Shown one piece after another: positions 1-9,871 of a DNA stretch of 64,000 bases. This DNA is from Thioalkalivibrio sp. ALJ7. Its GTDB lineage: Bacteria; Pseudomonadota; Gammaproteobacteria; Ectothiorhodospirales; Ectothiorhodospiraceae. The position numbers and the translations under genes were made by a program. The notes beneath the pieces were generated by a model. It had not been told where the DNA came from. It saw only the letters and a list, made by a program, of their open reading frames with translations, and made no database searches. How positions within the stretch are numbered: position 1 is the first letter of the stretch; each line of letters begins with the position of its first letter. The DNA lies in assembly GCF_000376865.1 (NCBI RefSeq), contig NZ_AQXQ01000004.1:39372-103371 (forward strand), read 5' to 3'.

Positions 1-1
1 C

Positions 2-367
2 ACCATCGGCGATCCCGAACGCCTGATTGCTCGCCTCAGTGTGATCGAGGAAACCTACGACGACATGGTCCGCCAAGGCCTGGAACCGGAAATGATGTTC
101 GCGTTTCGGGGTGGTGCCGCGGGACTGATCGCTGCTTCCACCGATCACCTGGAGCTTGAGGACGTCTCTGCCGTACGCCACATCCATGAGCGACTGGAAG
201 ACCTACTAGCGCGCGACGGCGTGCACATGGAGGCCTGCAGCATCGCCACCCGGCGGTTCGATCTGACGCAGGATGATCTGCTGCCCGGCATCCAACTGGT
301 CGGCAACACCTTCCTGTCCATCATGGGCTACGAGAGCCAGGGCTACGCCACCATCCGGATCGACTAA
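2..367 (+). CDS. DsrE/DsrF-like family protein, 5' end outside window
   Basis: The reading frame is open from the window edge, so the start is missing; about 121 residues are visible. The C-terminal half has the DsrE-family layout: a Gly/Ala-rich strand (FRGGAAGLIAAS), a helix with LxxLLxRDGV, a Cys in MEACSIA where small sulfur-relay proteins often carry one, a DDLLPGI turn, and a final QGYATIRI strand. DsrE-like proteins are small cytoplasmic sulfur carriers or relatives of uncertain role. A stand-alone copy like this cannot be given a substrate. Family assignment rests on the fold-level pattern only. The next gene starts about 130 bases downstream and is probably separate. Confidence 0.6.
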   Translation, partial: TIGDPERLIARLSVIEETYDDMVRQGLEPEMMFAFRGGAAGLIAASTDHLELEDVSAVRHIHERLEDLLARDGVHMEACSIATRRFDLTQDDLLPGIQLVGNTFLSIMGYESQGYATIRID

Positions 368-498
368 CTGCTGTCCCCGAATCCCGTTACAATCGAATCG
401 GGCTGCCCAGTAACACCGAATAACGCGGCAGGCGCCATCCAGTCGCCCGCTGCAGCCGGACGAAAGCGACGCAACAGAAGGGAGGCCACTTGGCGCAT

Positions 499-3400
499 AT
501 GGAAATCACGACCTTCGGCACGGTCGGCGTGCGTGTGGGAGAACGTGACATACCCGCTCTGTCCGGGACCAAGCTCGGCCTGCTCCTGACCTACGTCGCG
601 GCCGAAAGCCGGCGGCGCATCCCGCGCGAGGAGATCGCGCGGCTGTTCTGGCCCGATCTGGACGCGGACAGCGCCCGGGTCAACCTGCGCCAGGGCCTGT
701 TCCAGCTGCGTCGCCAGCTGCCCAACAGCGATCCGCCTCTGCTCGACACGACCCCGCGCTATGTACGCTTCCAGCCCCAGACCGGATCACGCGTCGACTT
801 TCTGACCCTGCAACGCGCACGCTCCGAGCGCCGCACCACGGAGGGCCGTGAGAGCAACGCCCCACCCCCCGATCTCGCCATCGTCTCCGATTACCGCGGG
901 CACTTCCTGGAGGGCCTGCGGCCCCTGCAGGATCTCCCAGAACTCTGGACCTGGGCGCAAAACCAGCGCGAACAGCACTGGCAGAACCTGCTGGTCTTCA
1001 TCACTCACAACCTCGCCGAGCTGGCCAAGCCCAACGAGGGCGAACCCCTGCTCGCCGAGCTCCATCGCCTGCTGGCAATGGAGCCGCACGACGAGACTCT
1101 TCACCACCTGCTAATGAAGGCCCTGGCAGTCACTGGGCATCCCAAGCGCGCCCTGGAGCATTACGCCCACCTGGAGGCCGAGTCCAGCAAGCCGCTCGGC
1201 GAACTCCTGAGCCGCACTCGCGAAGAGATCCTGGGCGCCGAGCGGGCCGAGAACTCCAGCCAGCACGCCTCCACCGAAGACGCCGAGCCGCCCGTCCTGC
1301 GCCCCGAACGGCGCCGTGTCACCGTCGTCGCCTGCCACGTCCATCCGGACCCATCGGCCGACATCGAAGTCCAGCAACAACAGGTGAACCGCGCCCTGGA
1401 GCACATCGACTTCGTGCTCCTGAGCCATCACGGACACGTCGTACCCGCCCCCGGCCATGGCCTCCTGGCCTATTTCGGTTACCCCGCCGGGCGCGAGGAG
1501 GCCACAGTCGACGCGGTTCACGCCGCCTGGCAGGCCCTGGAGACCGCCCCCGGCGACAGCAAGCTGCGTCTCGCCGTCGATAGCAACCTGATCGTCACCG
1601 GTGCCGATCCCGACCTCCCCGACCCGACCGGCCAGCTCACCGCCCGGGTCCATGAACTTGCCCAGCATGCGGACCCCGGCACCCTGCTTGTCAGCCATGA
1701 CGCCCATGCTCGGATCTCCGGCTATTTCACGTTCCGGCCACTGGACGATGGCTCCGGCGCCTATCACGTCACCGGGGACCCGGGCCCGCTGGATCGAGTG
1801 GATGCCCAAAGCCAGCTCGATCAGACACCCCTGACCGGTCGTGATCCCGAACTGCAGGACCTGCGCAAACACTGGGACCAGGTCCTGGAGAACGGCGAGG
1901 TTCGGTACATCCTGGTCCAGGGGGAAGCCGGGCTCGGTAAGAGCCGCCTCGCGCGCAGCCTCGACCTTCAGGTGCGGGCCCAGGCCCGCTCCCGCCACCT
2001 GCTGAAATGCCGCGAGGACCGCGCACGCCAACTCCTCGCGCCGGTACGCCAGGCCTTTGCCGCCTGGGTGGGTCGTGACCGCATGCGGGAGGCCCGTCTG
2101 CGGCGCCTCGCCGGGGCGTTGCAACAAGCGGGAACGCCCGCCAAACTCGCCGATCAGCTCGCCCGCTGGCTCGCCCACCCCGATGCCGAAGGGCCCGAGA
2201 GCCTCCTGCACGAGGGGCTGGATCGCGACCGCATCATCGACATCCTGGTGGAGCTGATCCACCGCCGGGGGGCGCACGGCCCCACGCTCTTGATCTGCGA
2301 TGACCTGCACTGGATGGATTCGGGAACCTCGGAATTCCTGCGCCGCCTGTATCAGCGTTCCCGCCACCGCCCGATCATGGCGATCCTCACGGCCCGCATG
2401 AGCTTCCGGTCCTCCTGGCGCGATTTATCTCTCAAACACGTCCGCCTGCACGCCCTGGACCACGAGGCGGCGCGCGCGCTCGTAGACCGCCTGGATGCCC
2501 ACGGGCGCCTCCCCGGCACGTTACGCGAACAGCTGATTGAGCGTGGCGAAGGGGTTCCCCTCTTTCTCGAAGAGCTGACTCGCTATGCGCTTGAGGGCGC
2601 GCGCAGCGGGCAGCTACCCGACACCCTGCCGCCGGGGCTGTCCAATCTGTTGGTCGCGCGTCTGGAACAGCTGGGAAGCGCCCGCGAGATTGCCCATTTC
2701 GCGGCCGTCATCGGACGCGACTTCGACACCCGCATCCTGAGCCGACTGCGCGGGCAACCGGCCGATGCCATTCGCCGCCAGCTCACCCGCCTCACCGGCA
2801 AGGGCTTCATCGAACCGGCCGGCATGGTGGATGGTGTGCGCTATCGCTTTCGGCATGCGCTGTTCCTGCAGGCCGCCTATGAATCCATGCTGGTCTCGGA
2901 GCGTACCCGCCTGCACGGGCAATTGGCCGACCTGATGCGCGAAGACTCCGAGAATGGCATGCAGTCTGCCGACTGGGGTCGCATCGCCAATCACCTGTTT
3001 CATGCCCATCGCTATCCTGAAGCCGTCGCGGCCTGGCTAGACGCGGGCGAGGACGCCTTCGCGCGAGGAATCCTCCCGGAGGCCTCGCACTACTTCGAGG
3101 ACGCCCTCAACTGCCTGGATCGCCAGCAGGCCGAAGAAGGTGACCAAGGGCCCGAGCACGAAAGCACGACCCTGCGCGCGCTGGGCGGCCTGGGCGCCTC
3201 CAATCTCGCCCTCTTGGGCTACGGATCGCGCACGGTCAACAACATCTTTGAACGCGCGATGCGTCTGACCGCACCGGAGCAGGACCCGGTTCAGTATTTC
3301 CGTGTCCTGTGGGGCCTCTGGCATGGGGCGGGCTCCTGGCACGGTTTCGAAGAGGCCCATCGGCTCGCCAACGAGATGGAACGCCTCGCCGAACGATCCG

Positions 3401-4317
3401 GCGACCGCCTGCTGCAAATCGCCGCGCACTACGTCCAGGGCAACACCCACTTCTGGACGGGCCGATTTGCCGAGGCGCTGGAGCACCAAACCCGGGCGGT
3501 CGAGCTCTACCAAGACGAAGACCATCCCGCTTTAGTCGCTCGTCACACCGAAAACCCAGCCATCAGCGCCCGTGGCTTCATGGCCTGGACCCTGCTCTAC
3601 CTCGGCAATCACGCCCGCGCCTGGGCCGAGATGAACGCCGCCTGCGAGCAGGCCGACCAGCTCGGGCATCGCCCCACCGAGGCCTTCGTCCACAGTTTCC
3701 GTGCCGCGCTCGGCTTCTACGGCAACGATCCCGACTCGGCCCTGCCCGCGGCCCGCCGAGCGCTGGCCATCGCACGCGAATACGACTATCCGTTGTGGCG
3801 TGCGGCCGGCATTACCCTGGAAAGCTGGGCCCTGACGCGCCAGGGACAAGCGACCGCGCACGAGGTGATCGAGCAGCAAGTGGATGCCATGAGCCACATC
3901 ATGGATGGTGTGAACACGATCTTTCAGTTAATCCTGCTGGACGCCCTGCAGGCCGCCGACGCGCCGGCCCAACGCCGCCTTGCCGTCGCCGACGAGGCCC
4001 TCGCAAGTTGCAGAACACGGGGTGACCTGGGCTTCGAAGCGGCCATTCGCCGGTTACGCGCCAACGCCCTGCTCAGTCTTGGTCAAGGCAAGGAAGCCGA
4101 AGGCTGGGAAGAGCTCGAATGCGCCCGCCGTACCGCGCATGAGCAGGGCAACCCCAACATTGAACGCCTGGCGCTTCTGGACTATGCCCGCCTCGCGGAA
4201 GAAGAAGAGGTCCAGACCTGGGCGGAACGCGAACTCCTGCGCATCAACCATTGCATCATTCCGCGACCGCACCCTGACGAGGACGAGCCGCGCCAACGCG
4301 ACCCCCGTCTCGCCTGA
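499..4317 (+). CDS. SARP-type N-terminus, degenerate class III cyclase, AAA ATPase and TPR regulator
   Basis: This is a giant transcriptional regulator-like protein of about 1272 residues. Residues 1-90 resemble the winged-helix domain of SARP/BTAD activators (IPREEIARLFWPDL, SARVNLRQGLFQLRRQL), and a BTAD-like helical repeat region follows to about 240. Residues 272-420 match a class III nucleotidyl cyclase, but both metal-binding Asp positions are His (VVACHV near 280, APGHGLLAYFG near 320), so it is probably inactive. An AAA/STAND ATPase follows, with Walker A GEAGLGKS near 475 and Walker B LLICDDLHWMD near 601, then about 400 residues of TPR-like helices. No C-terminal LuxR helix-turn-helix is seen. 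ATG 499 is chosen; TTG 490 lies only 4 bases from GGAGG. It may control the downstream transporter. Confidence 0.8.
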   Translation: MEITTFGTVGVRVGERDIPALSGTKLGLLLTYVAAESRRRIPREEIARLFWPDLDADSARVNLRQGLFQLRRQLPNSDPPLLDTTPRYVRFQPQTGSRVDFLTLQRARSERRTTEGRESNAPPPDLAIVSDYRGHFLEGLRPLQDLPELWTWAQNQREQHWQNLLVFITHNLAELAKPNEGEPLLAELHRLLAMEPHDETLHHLLMKALAVTGHPKRALEHYAHLEAESSKPLGELLSRTREEILGAERAENSSQHASTEDAEPPVLRPERRRVTVVACHVHPDPSADIEVQQQQVNRALEHIDFVLLSHHGHVVPAPGHGLLAYFGYPAGREEATVDAVHAAWQALETAPGDSKLRLAVDSNLIVTGADPDLPDPTGQLTARVHELAQHADPGTLLVSHDAHARISGYFTFRPLDDGSGAYHVTGDPGPLDRVDAQSQLDQTPLTGRDPELQDLRKHWDQVLENGEVRYILVQGEAGLGKSRLARSLDLQVRAQARSRHLLKCREDRARQLLAPVRQAFAAWVGRDRMREARLRRLAGALQQAGTPAKLADQLARWLAHPDAEGPESLLHEGLDRDRIIDILVELIHRRGAHGPTLLICDDLHWMDSGTSEFLRRLYQRSRHRPIMAILTARMSFRSSWRDLSLKHVRLHALDHEAARALVDRLDAHGRLPGTLREQLIERGEGVPLFLEELTRYALEGARSGQLPDTLPPGLSNLLVARLEQLGSAREIAHFAAVIGRDFDTRILSRLRGQPADAIRRQLTRLTGKGFIEPAGMVDGVRYRFRHALFLQAAYESMLVSERTRLHGQLADLMREDSENGMQSADWGRIANHLFHAHRYPEAVAAWLDAGEDAFARGILPEASHYFEDALNCLDRQQAEEGDQGPEHESTTLRALGGLGASNLALLGYGSRTVNNIFERAMRLTAPEQDPVQYFRVLWGLWHGAGSWHGFEEAHRLANEMERLAERSGDRLLQIAAHYVQGNTHFWTGRFAEALEHQTRAVELYQDEDHPALVARHTENPAISARGFMAWTLLYLGNHARAWAEMNAACEQADQLGHRPTEAFVHSFRAALGFYGNDPDSALPAARRALAIAREYDYPLWRAAGITLESWALTRQGQATAHEVIEQQVDAMSHIMDGVNTIFQLILLDALQAADAPAQRRLAVADEALASCRTRGDLGFEAAIRRLRANALLSLGQGKEAEGWEELECARRTAHEQGNPNIERLALLDYARLAEEEEVQTWAERELLRINHCIIPRPHPDEDEPRQRDPRLA

Positions 4318-4442
4318 ACCAGTTCCGGCTCCACACTCTCGGGCAATGCAACGAAAGCTTCATCCCCGCGCAACAAAACCTCGATACTGCTGTAACGATA
4401 CTGCCCTAGCCTGAGCGCTCGCTCTTTCCCCAAGGCTGTGTC

Positions 4443-5525
4443 ATGCAAACGCCCAACAGCGACCCGCTGCTTGAGTGTCGGCAACTTCGCAAGACCTTCG
4501 GGTCGCATACTGCGCTTGATTCCATCGAGCTTCAGGTTCACCCCGGCGAATGCCAGGTCCTGCTCGGTCCCTCCGGTTGCGGCAAGACCACACTCCTGAA
4601 TCTGATCGCGGGTTCGCTGGCGGCCGATGGCGGGACCCTTTCGATCGCGGGGACGGTCATGGATGACCCAGCTCGCGGTACTCACCAGCCGATGCAGACG
4701 CGCGGTCTGGCGATGGTCTTTCAGAATCACAGTCTGTGGCCACACATGAATGTGGAACAGAACGTGGGCTTCGGCCTGAAACTGCGGGGGACCACATCCT
4801 CGCAGCGGCGCCAGCGGGTCATGGAGATTCTCGAACGCCTCCAGATTGCCGAGTTTGCCGACCGGGCCATCTCCACGTTATCAGGTGGCCAGCAGCAACG
4901 AGTGGCGATCGCCCGCGCGCTGGTGGTCCATCCGCGCCTGCTGTTGATGGACGAACCTCTTTCGGCACTCGATGCCCGTCTGAAAGAAGAACTGAAGTCC
5001 GAGATCGCACTGCTCATCCGCGATACAGGACAGACCGTCGTGTATGTCACCCACGATCAGGGTGAGGCGTTTGCACTCGGCGACCGCATCGCCCTGATGG
5101 CAGATGGCCGTATCGCACAGAACAGTACCCCCGAGGCCATCTACCAGAGCCCCAGTAGTCGCTTCGTCGCCGAGTTCATCGGCAGCGCGAACATCCTGGC
5201 ATTCGAGCGTCGGGGCGACGAGATCGTCCTCGACAATGCATTGCGCCTGGCCGCCACCAACGGTCTGCCGGCCAACGGCCACCTTGTGGTTCGTCGTGAG
5301 GACATCGACCTGTCTCCCGGCAAAGCCCCCCCTCCGGATGCACGACCCAATGGGGTGCTGCCGGGTTCCGTGCGCCACTCGCGCTTTCTCGGGGACCGCC
5401 ACGAGATCCTCTTGGATCTGGACCAGGGCATGCGTCTGCGGGCATTTCACCGCTCGGCACTCGCCTGCGGCGAAACCGTCGGCATCAGCCTGGACCTCCA
5501 GCGCGCCCACGTCGTTCGCAGCTGA
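4443..5525 (+). CDS. ABC transporter ATPase, ferric/phosphonate (FbpC/PotA-like) type
   Basis: Cytoplasmic ATPase of an importer, 360 residues. It has Walker A GPSGCGKTT (about 41-49), a Q-loop in VFQNHSLWPH, signature LSGGQQQR, Walker B LLLMDEP followed by LSALDARL, and switch His in YVTHDQGEAF. The C-terminal 120 residues form the TOBE-like regulatory region typical of FbpC, PotA and MalK relatives. The stop overlaps the start of the binding-protein gene by one base (TGATG), so the genes are translationally coupled. The unusual gene order is ATPase, binding protein, permease. Substrate is not readable from sequence; ferric iron, 2-aminoethylphosphonate or another small anion are options. 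Confidence 0.9.
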   Translation: MQTPNSDPLLECRQLRKTFGSHTALDSIELQVHPGECQVLLGPSGCGKTTLLNLIAGSLAADGGTLSIAGTVMDDPARGTHQPMQTRGLAMVFQNHSLWPHMNVEQNVGFGLKLRGTTSSQRRQRVMEILERLQIAEFADRAISTLSGGQQQRVAIARALVVHPRLLLMDEPLSALDARLKEELKSEIALLIRDTGQTVVYVTHDQGEAFALGDRIALMADGRIAQNSTPEAIYQSPSSRFVAEFIGSANILAFERRGDEIVLDNALRLAATNGLPANGHLVVRREDIDLSPGKAPPPDARPNGVLPGSVRHSRFLGDRHEILLDLDQGMRLRAFHRSALACGETVGISLDLQRAHVVRS

Positions 5526-6568
5526 TGGACATCCGCAGCCTCGTATTGCTCGCCGGTCTTGCGGTCGGGCTCCCGAGTCTGACCGGGTGCACGGGACCCT
5601 CCTCGAATGACGACACGCTGGTGGTCTACTCCGCGGGACCTCGACCCCTGATCGAACTCGTCGTGGAGGAATTCGAAGCCCGGCACGACGTCCGCGTCGA
5701 CCTCTTCGCCGCCACCACCGGACAGGTCATGGCCAAACTGGAGGCGGAACGCTATCGCAACCGCGCGGACGTGGTGATTTTCGCCTCGGAACTCGCGGCC
5801 GAGGCCCTGAAGCGAGACGGACGCCTGAGACCCTATCGACCCGCCGGGGTCGAACAAACCCACCCCGACTGGCACGACCCGGACGGCTACTTCCACGCGA
5901 CGGCCGCCGCCCTAGTGGGCGTCGCCGTGCGCAAGGATCGCCCGCTGGGTGGTTCGGGATCGCTCGACTGGCCCGATCTGATGCGGGCACCTCATGCCGA
6001 GCGGACAGTCATGCCATCGCCATCGCGCTCGGGAGCAACCGGCGACTTCCTGGTGAATTTCGCCCAGGTCCAGGGAGACGAGCTGTGGCCCGCGTTCATC
6101 GACGCCCGGACGGATGGACTCGACTTCGCGGCGGCCAACAGCCAGGCCATCGGCGGGCTCGTGACCGGCGCATACGACGCGATCCTGGGCGTGGTGGACT
6201 ACCTTGTCCTGCGCCAGCAGGTCCGCAATCCCGAAGTCGAGATGCGCTACCCGACCAGTGGCGCGGCCATGGTTCGGCGGCCGATCGGGATCCTAGACGA
6301 GGCGCACGCGCCCGGACTGGCCGAGGCCTTTGTCGACTTTTACTTCTCCGAATTCGCCCAGGAGGCGGTGGCCGAACAGCACCTGATCCCGGCCCGGGAG
6401 GGTATCGCGAACAGTCCGGAACGGCAGGCGGCCTACGAAGGCATGCCTCCGATCCTGGCGCTGGACCGGAGCCAGGCACTCGCGGCTCAGAACCGACTGC
6501 TGCGCCAGTTTCAGCTCCGGGTTGAACGCGCGGAGATCCCGCGGGCGATACGGAGCCCGGCCCCATGA
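5525..6568 (+). CDS. ABC transporter substrate-binding lipoprotein, FbpA-like class
   Basis: Periplasmic solute-binding protein of 347 residues. The N-terminus has a hydrophobic segment ending in a lipobox (LTGC, Cys near residue 22), so it should be a lipoprotein. The mature part begins TLVVYSAGPRPLIELVVEEFE, the typical first strand and helix of cluster-D binding proteins that take ferric iron, thiamine or phosphonates (extracellular solute-binding family 1/6). RADVVIFASE and the hinge region fit the same family. The gene is coupled to the ATPase upstream and overlaps the permease downstream by ATGA. The Tyr pair used by classical FbpA to bind iron cannot be assigned with confidence, so the ligand stays open. 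Confidence 0.85.
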   Translation: MDIRSLVLLAGLAVGLPSLTGCTGPSSNDDTLVVYSAGPRPLIELVVEEFEARHDVRVDLFAATTGQVMAKLEAERYRNRADVVIFASELAAEALKRDGRLRPYRPAGVEQTHPDWHDPDGYFHATAAALVGVAVRKDRPLGGSGSLDWPDLMRAPHAERTVMPSPSRSGATGDFLVNFAQVQGDELWPAFIDARTDGLDFAAANSQAIGGLVTGAYDAILGVVDYLVLRQQVRNPEVEMRYPTSGAAMVRRPIGILDEAHAPGLAEAFVDFYFSEFAQEAVAEQHLIPAREGIANSPERQAAYEGMPPILALDRSQALAAQNRLLRQFQLRVERAEIPRAIRSPAP

Positions 6569-8268
6569 TCACCGTGGCATCCGCGGCCACGCGCCCTTTC
6601 GTCCTGTCGTGGGCCAGCACCCGGCTCCCGGTGCTGCTGGTCGCGGCACTCTTGCTGCTGGGTGCGGGCTACCCCCTGGCGCTGTTGTTCCTGACCAGCA
6701 TCTTCCCCGAAATCATGGGAGGGCGCTTCGAGGGCTTTCTCGATGCCTATCGCCGGATCGGCGAAACCGACGGCATCGGCTCCATGTTGTGGAACTCGTT
6801 TGCCTGGGCGGGCTCAACAACTGTTGTCAGCTGGATCCTCGGGGTGCCCTGCGGCTACCTGCTCGCACGGACCAATCTGCCCGGGAAACTGTGGGCTCGG
6901 CTTTCGCTGCTGGTTCCGATCATGACCCCGCCCTACATCGCGGCGCTGTCCTACATCCTGGTGATGCAGGACGGCGGGTTCTTCGACCAGCTACTGGGAC
7001 CGATGCCCGAGGCGCTGCGTGCCTGGTTCTTTTCGTTCTGGGGCGTCACGCTCGTCATGGCGTTGGCCTCCTTTGGCTACGTCGCGCTGGCCACCGAGGC
7101 CGCACTGGCCTCCATACCGCGTCGCCTCGAAACCGCCGCGGCACAGTTGGGTGCCAGCTGGGGCCAGACCCTGCGCGCCATCATCATCCCGCTGATGCTG
7201 CCGGCGCTATTCAACTCCGGCCTGCTTGTGTTTCTCGAGGCGCTTTCGAATTTTGGTGTGCCCGCGGTCCTGGGCACACGCGCCAACCTGCCGCTGTTAC
7301 CCGCCGAAATCTTCTACCTGGTGACCAGCTGGCCGCTCGACCTCGCGCTGGCCACGGCCCTGTCTTCCCTCTTGTGCCTGGTCGCCCTGATCGCGCTGTA
7401 CGGGTCGCGCCTGCTGGCCAGCTTCATGGGCGGCGGCCGCTACGAACCCGAAACCCCGCATCAATTCCAGCTGGGGCGCGGGGCGCGCATCATCGGACTG
7501 GCCTGGTTTGCGGGGCTGTTCGTTCTGTCCACGCTGCTGCCCTACTTTGCCATGCTGGTCACCAGCATCGCAGACCAGTGGCAAGGGGCGCTCCCCAGCC
7601 TGACCCTCGACCATTACCGCGCCATCCTGACCCCGGGTTCGCGGGGGTCGGAGGCATTGTTCACCAGCCTGTGGCTGGCCTTCGCTGCCGCGACCATCAG
7701 CATCTTTCTCGGCGCGTGGATCGCGTACGTGATCTCGCGAACCCAGGGCTGGCTGCGCCATGCGCTGGAGGGCCTGGCAACCCTGCCACGCGTCATCCCC
7801 AAGATAGTTCTGGCGGTCGGCCTGATCCTCGCCTGGAACGCGTTCTGGGTGCCCGTCTCACCCTACAACACCGTGTGGATGCTGCTGCTGGCCTACGTGG
7901 TGATCTACATCACCGATGCCCTGAACTATGCCAACAGCCGCCTGCAGTCGATGGACCCGGCGCTTGAACATGCGGCTTCGATCCTCGGCGCCAGCCGCTG
8001 GCGCGTCTTCTTCCAGGTCGTCCTGCCTCAGCTCAAGCCTGTCCTGCTGGCCGCCTGGCTAACCACCTTCATTGTCACCATGCGCGAGCTCGTGGCCTCC
8101 ATCCTGCTGCTTCCTCCGGGCCTAGACACCTCCGCAACCTTCATTTTCAACCAGTTCGAGCAGGGCGACCTCGCCGTCGCGATGGCCATGGCCAGCATCA
8201 CCATCGCCTTGAGTTCGATCGTCCTGGTCGTGTTCCAGATTCGGAGCCGCCCCCGCGCTCCCACCTGA
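6565..8268 (+). CDS. ABC transporter permease, fused double MetI domains (FbpB-like)
   Basis: Inner-membrane permease of 567 residues with about twelve hydrophobic segments. It contains two consecutive binding-protein-dependent transport domains, so a single polypeptide would supply both halves of the channel. EAA-loop-like sequences that dock on the ATPase are seen twice: ETAAAQLGASWGQTLRAIIIP near 190 and EHAASILGASRWRVFFQVVLP near 480. This fused layout is normal for FbpB-type iron and AEP-type importers. Start ATG overlaps the stop of the binding-protein gene (ATGA). The porin gene starts 85 bases downstream. Confidence 0.9.
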   Translation: MITVASAATRPFVLSWASTRLPVLLVAALLLLGAGYPLALLFLTSIFPEIMGGRFEGFLDAYRRIGETDGIGSMLWNSFAWAGSTTVVSWILGVPCGYLLARTNLPGKLWARLSLLVPIMTPPYIAALSYILVMQDGGFFDQLLGPMPEALRAWFFSFWGVTLVMALASFGYVALATEAALASIPRRLETAAAQLGASWGQTLRAIIIPLMLPALFNSGLLVFLEALSNFGVPAVLGTRANLPLLPAEIFYLVTSWPLDLALATALSSLLCLVALIALYGSRLLASFMGGGRYEPETPHQFQLGRGARIIGLAWFAGLFVLSTLLPYFAMLVTSIADQWQGALPSLTLDHYRAILTPGSRGSEALFTSLWLAFAAATISIFLGAWIAYVISRTQGWLRHALEGLATLPRVIPKIVLAVGLILAWNAFWVPVSPYNTVWMLLLAYVVIYITDALNYANSRLQSMDPALEHAASILGASRWRVFFQVVLPQLKPVLLAAWLTTFIVTMRELVASILLLPPGLDTSATFIFNQFEQGDLAVAMAMASITIALSSIVLVVFQIRSRPRAPT

Positions 8269-8353
8269 TCACGCCGTGAGGCGTGTACCCACCACACCCG
8301 GTTCGCGGGACTCATGCCGGGTGTGCATACGCATACATTCACAGGAAAAGACC

Positions 8354-9802
8354 ATGAAACCATTCAAGACTCCCGTACTCCTGGCCGCCCTGATCAGTGG
8401 TGGCCTCCTGGCTGCTCCGGCCCATGCCGAGAGCTCCACATCGGCCCTTATCGACAAATTGATCGAGCGCGGCGTGCTCACCGAACAGGATGTCCGCGAC
8501 CTCCGCGAGGCGGAAGCCCAGGAAGCCGATGCCGTGGCCGACCAGATGAAGGCCGAGGATCGCTATCAGGGACTGGAGTACGAGCCGACCCTTCCGCTGC
8601 AGACCGTCGATGATCGCATCCAGGCACGCAAATTCCGTGTCGAAAGTCAGGACGGCAAGAACCGATTCGGGCTGCGCGGACGACTGATGGTGGACGCTGA
8701 GGCCGCTAACTGGGACGACAATCTTTCCGAAGCCGCCAATGAGGCCGATCCGATTCCCGAGTACGGAACGTTCCTGCGGCGCGCCCGACTGGGCGCCATC
8801 GGCGTCTATGACAACCTTTGGGAATGGCAACTGGAGGTCGACTTCCGGGACAGCGAAGTCGGCTTTGCAAACGCCTACGTCGCTCGACTCTTTGACAGCG
8901 GGCGGCTTGCAGTCGGCAACTTCAAAGAGCCCTTCTCGCTGGAAAGCTCGACCAGCTCGCGGCGCCTGACCTTCATGGAACGCGCCACGCCCGTGGATGC
9001 CTATCGGCCCAGCCGGCAGATCGGCCTGATGTACGAGACGCTGGTACCGGATTGGTATTTCGCGGCGGGCGTCTTTGGCGGGGACGGCACGGATCGCGAT
9101 CGGGATGTCGAAGAAGGGTACAGCCTGGCAACCCGTGCATCGTTCGCCCCGTATATGTCCGAAGATACGTTCACCCACTTGGGTGCGTCCTTCAACCACC
9201 GGGTCAACGCGACGGACGAGGGCACGCTCGAAGATGTCCGCCTGCGCTCCCGTGAAGGCGCCCGAGCCATCGACGTCCGGCTGATTGGCCGCAATGACCT
9301 CGAGGGCGTCGACTCCTACAGCCGATATGCCCTCGAAGCCGCTTGGGGCAAAGGGCCCTTTTCTCTGCAGGGTGAGTATCTGCGAGTGGACCTGGATCTC
9401 GATCGTGAACAAGTCCTGGATGCCCATGGAAGTGACGCTACGGACAGAAGCAGCCTCACGCTGGACGGCTACTATGTCCAGGCGAGCTACTTCCTGACCG
9501 GGGAGCAACGCAATTATCGCGCCTTCAGCGGCGACTTTGGCGCCGTACGCCCGAATTCCGTCTTTGGTCACGGAGGTACGGGTGCGTGGGAAATCGCGGC
9601 TCGCTACGCCCATGCCGACTCGATGGAACACACCCAAGTGGGGCGCGGCAACAAGATGGACCACTACACCCTTGGTCTGAACTGGTACCCGAATCAGGAC
9701 ATGGTGTTCAAGCTGAACTACATGTACTTCGACTACGAGGGTCGTGGTGGCGTATCCAATGGCAACCAAGTGCTGGCCGCCCGCGCCCAGTTCGAGTTCT
9801 AG
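8354..9802 (+). CDS. OprO/OprP-type outer-membrane porin
   Basis: Predicted 482-residue beta-barrel porin. It has a Sec signal peptide (MKPFKTPVLLAALISGG, cleaved near AHA), then a short helical segment rich in Glu and Asp (LIDKLIERGVLTEQDVRDL) commonly seen between the signal and barrel of phosphate-selective porin family members. The remainder alternates polar and aromatic residues and ends in Phe (ARAQFEF), as outer-membrane barrels do. ATG 8354 is preceded by AGGAAA at a good distance. Its position directly after the importer suggests a matched outer-membrane entry route. The family covers phosphate, pyrophosphate and other anions, so ligand is uncertain. Confidence 0.8.
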   Translation: MKPFKTPVLLAALISGGLLAAPAHAESSTSALIDKLIERGVLTEQDVRDLREAEAQEADAVADQMKAEDRYQGLEYEPTLPLQTVDDRIQARKFRVESQDGKNRFGLRGRLMVDAEAANWDDNLSEAANEADPIPEYGTFLRRARLGAIGVYDNLWEWQLEVDFRDSEVGFANAYVARLFDSGRLAVGNFKEPFSLESSTSSRRLTFMERATPVDAYRPSRQIGLMYETLVPDWYFAAGVFGGDGTDRDRDVEEGYSLATRASFAPYMSEDTFTHLGASFNHRVNATDEGTLEDVRLRSREGARAIDVRLIGRNDLEGVDSYSRYALEAAWGKGPFSLQGEYLRVDLDLDREQVLDAHGSDATDRSSLTLDGYYVQASYFLTGEQRNYRAFSGDFGAVRPNSVFGHGGTGAWEIAARYAHADSMEHTQVGRGNKMDHYTLGLNWYPNQDMVFKLNYMYFDYEGRGGVSNGNQVLAARAQFEF

Positions 9803-9871
9803 GACGAGCGGATCGGCGAGCACAGGGAGGTGCTCGTCGCTCTACTGGCTTCACGCCAGAAACACAAAAAA

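Noticed and set aside
1111..2367. 418-codon frame opposite the giant regulator
   Set aside because: No motif; a shadow of a GC-rich gene.
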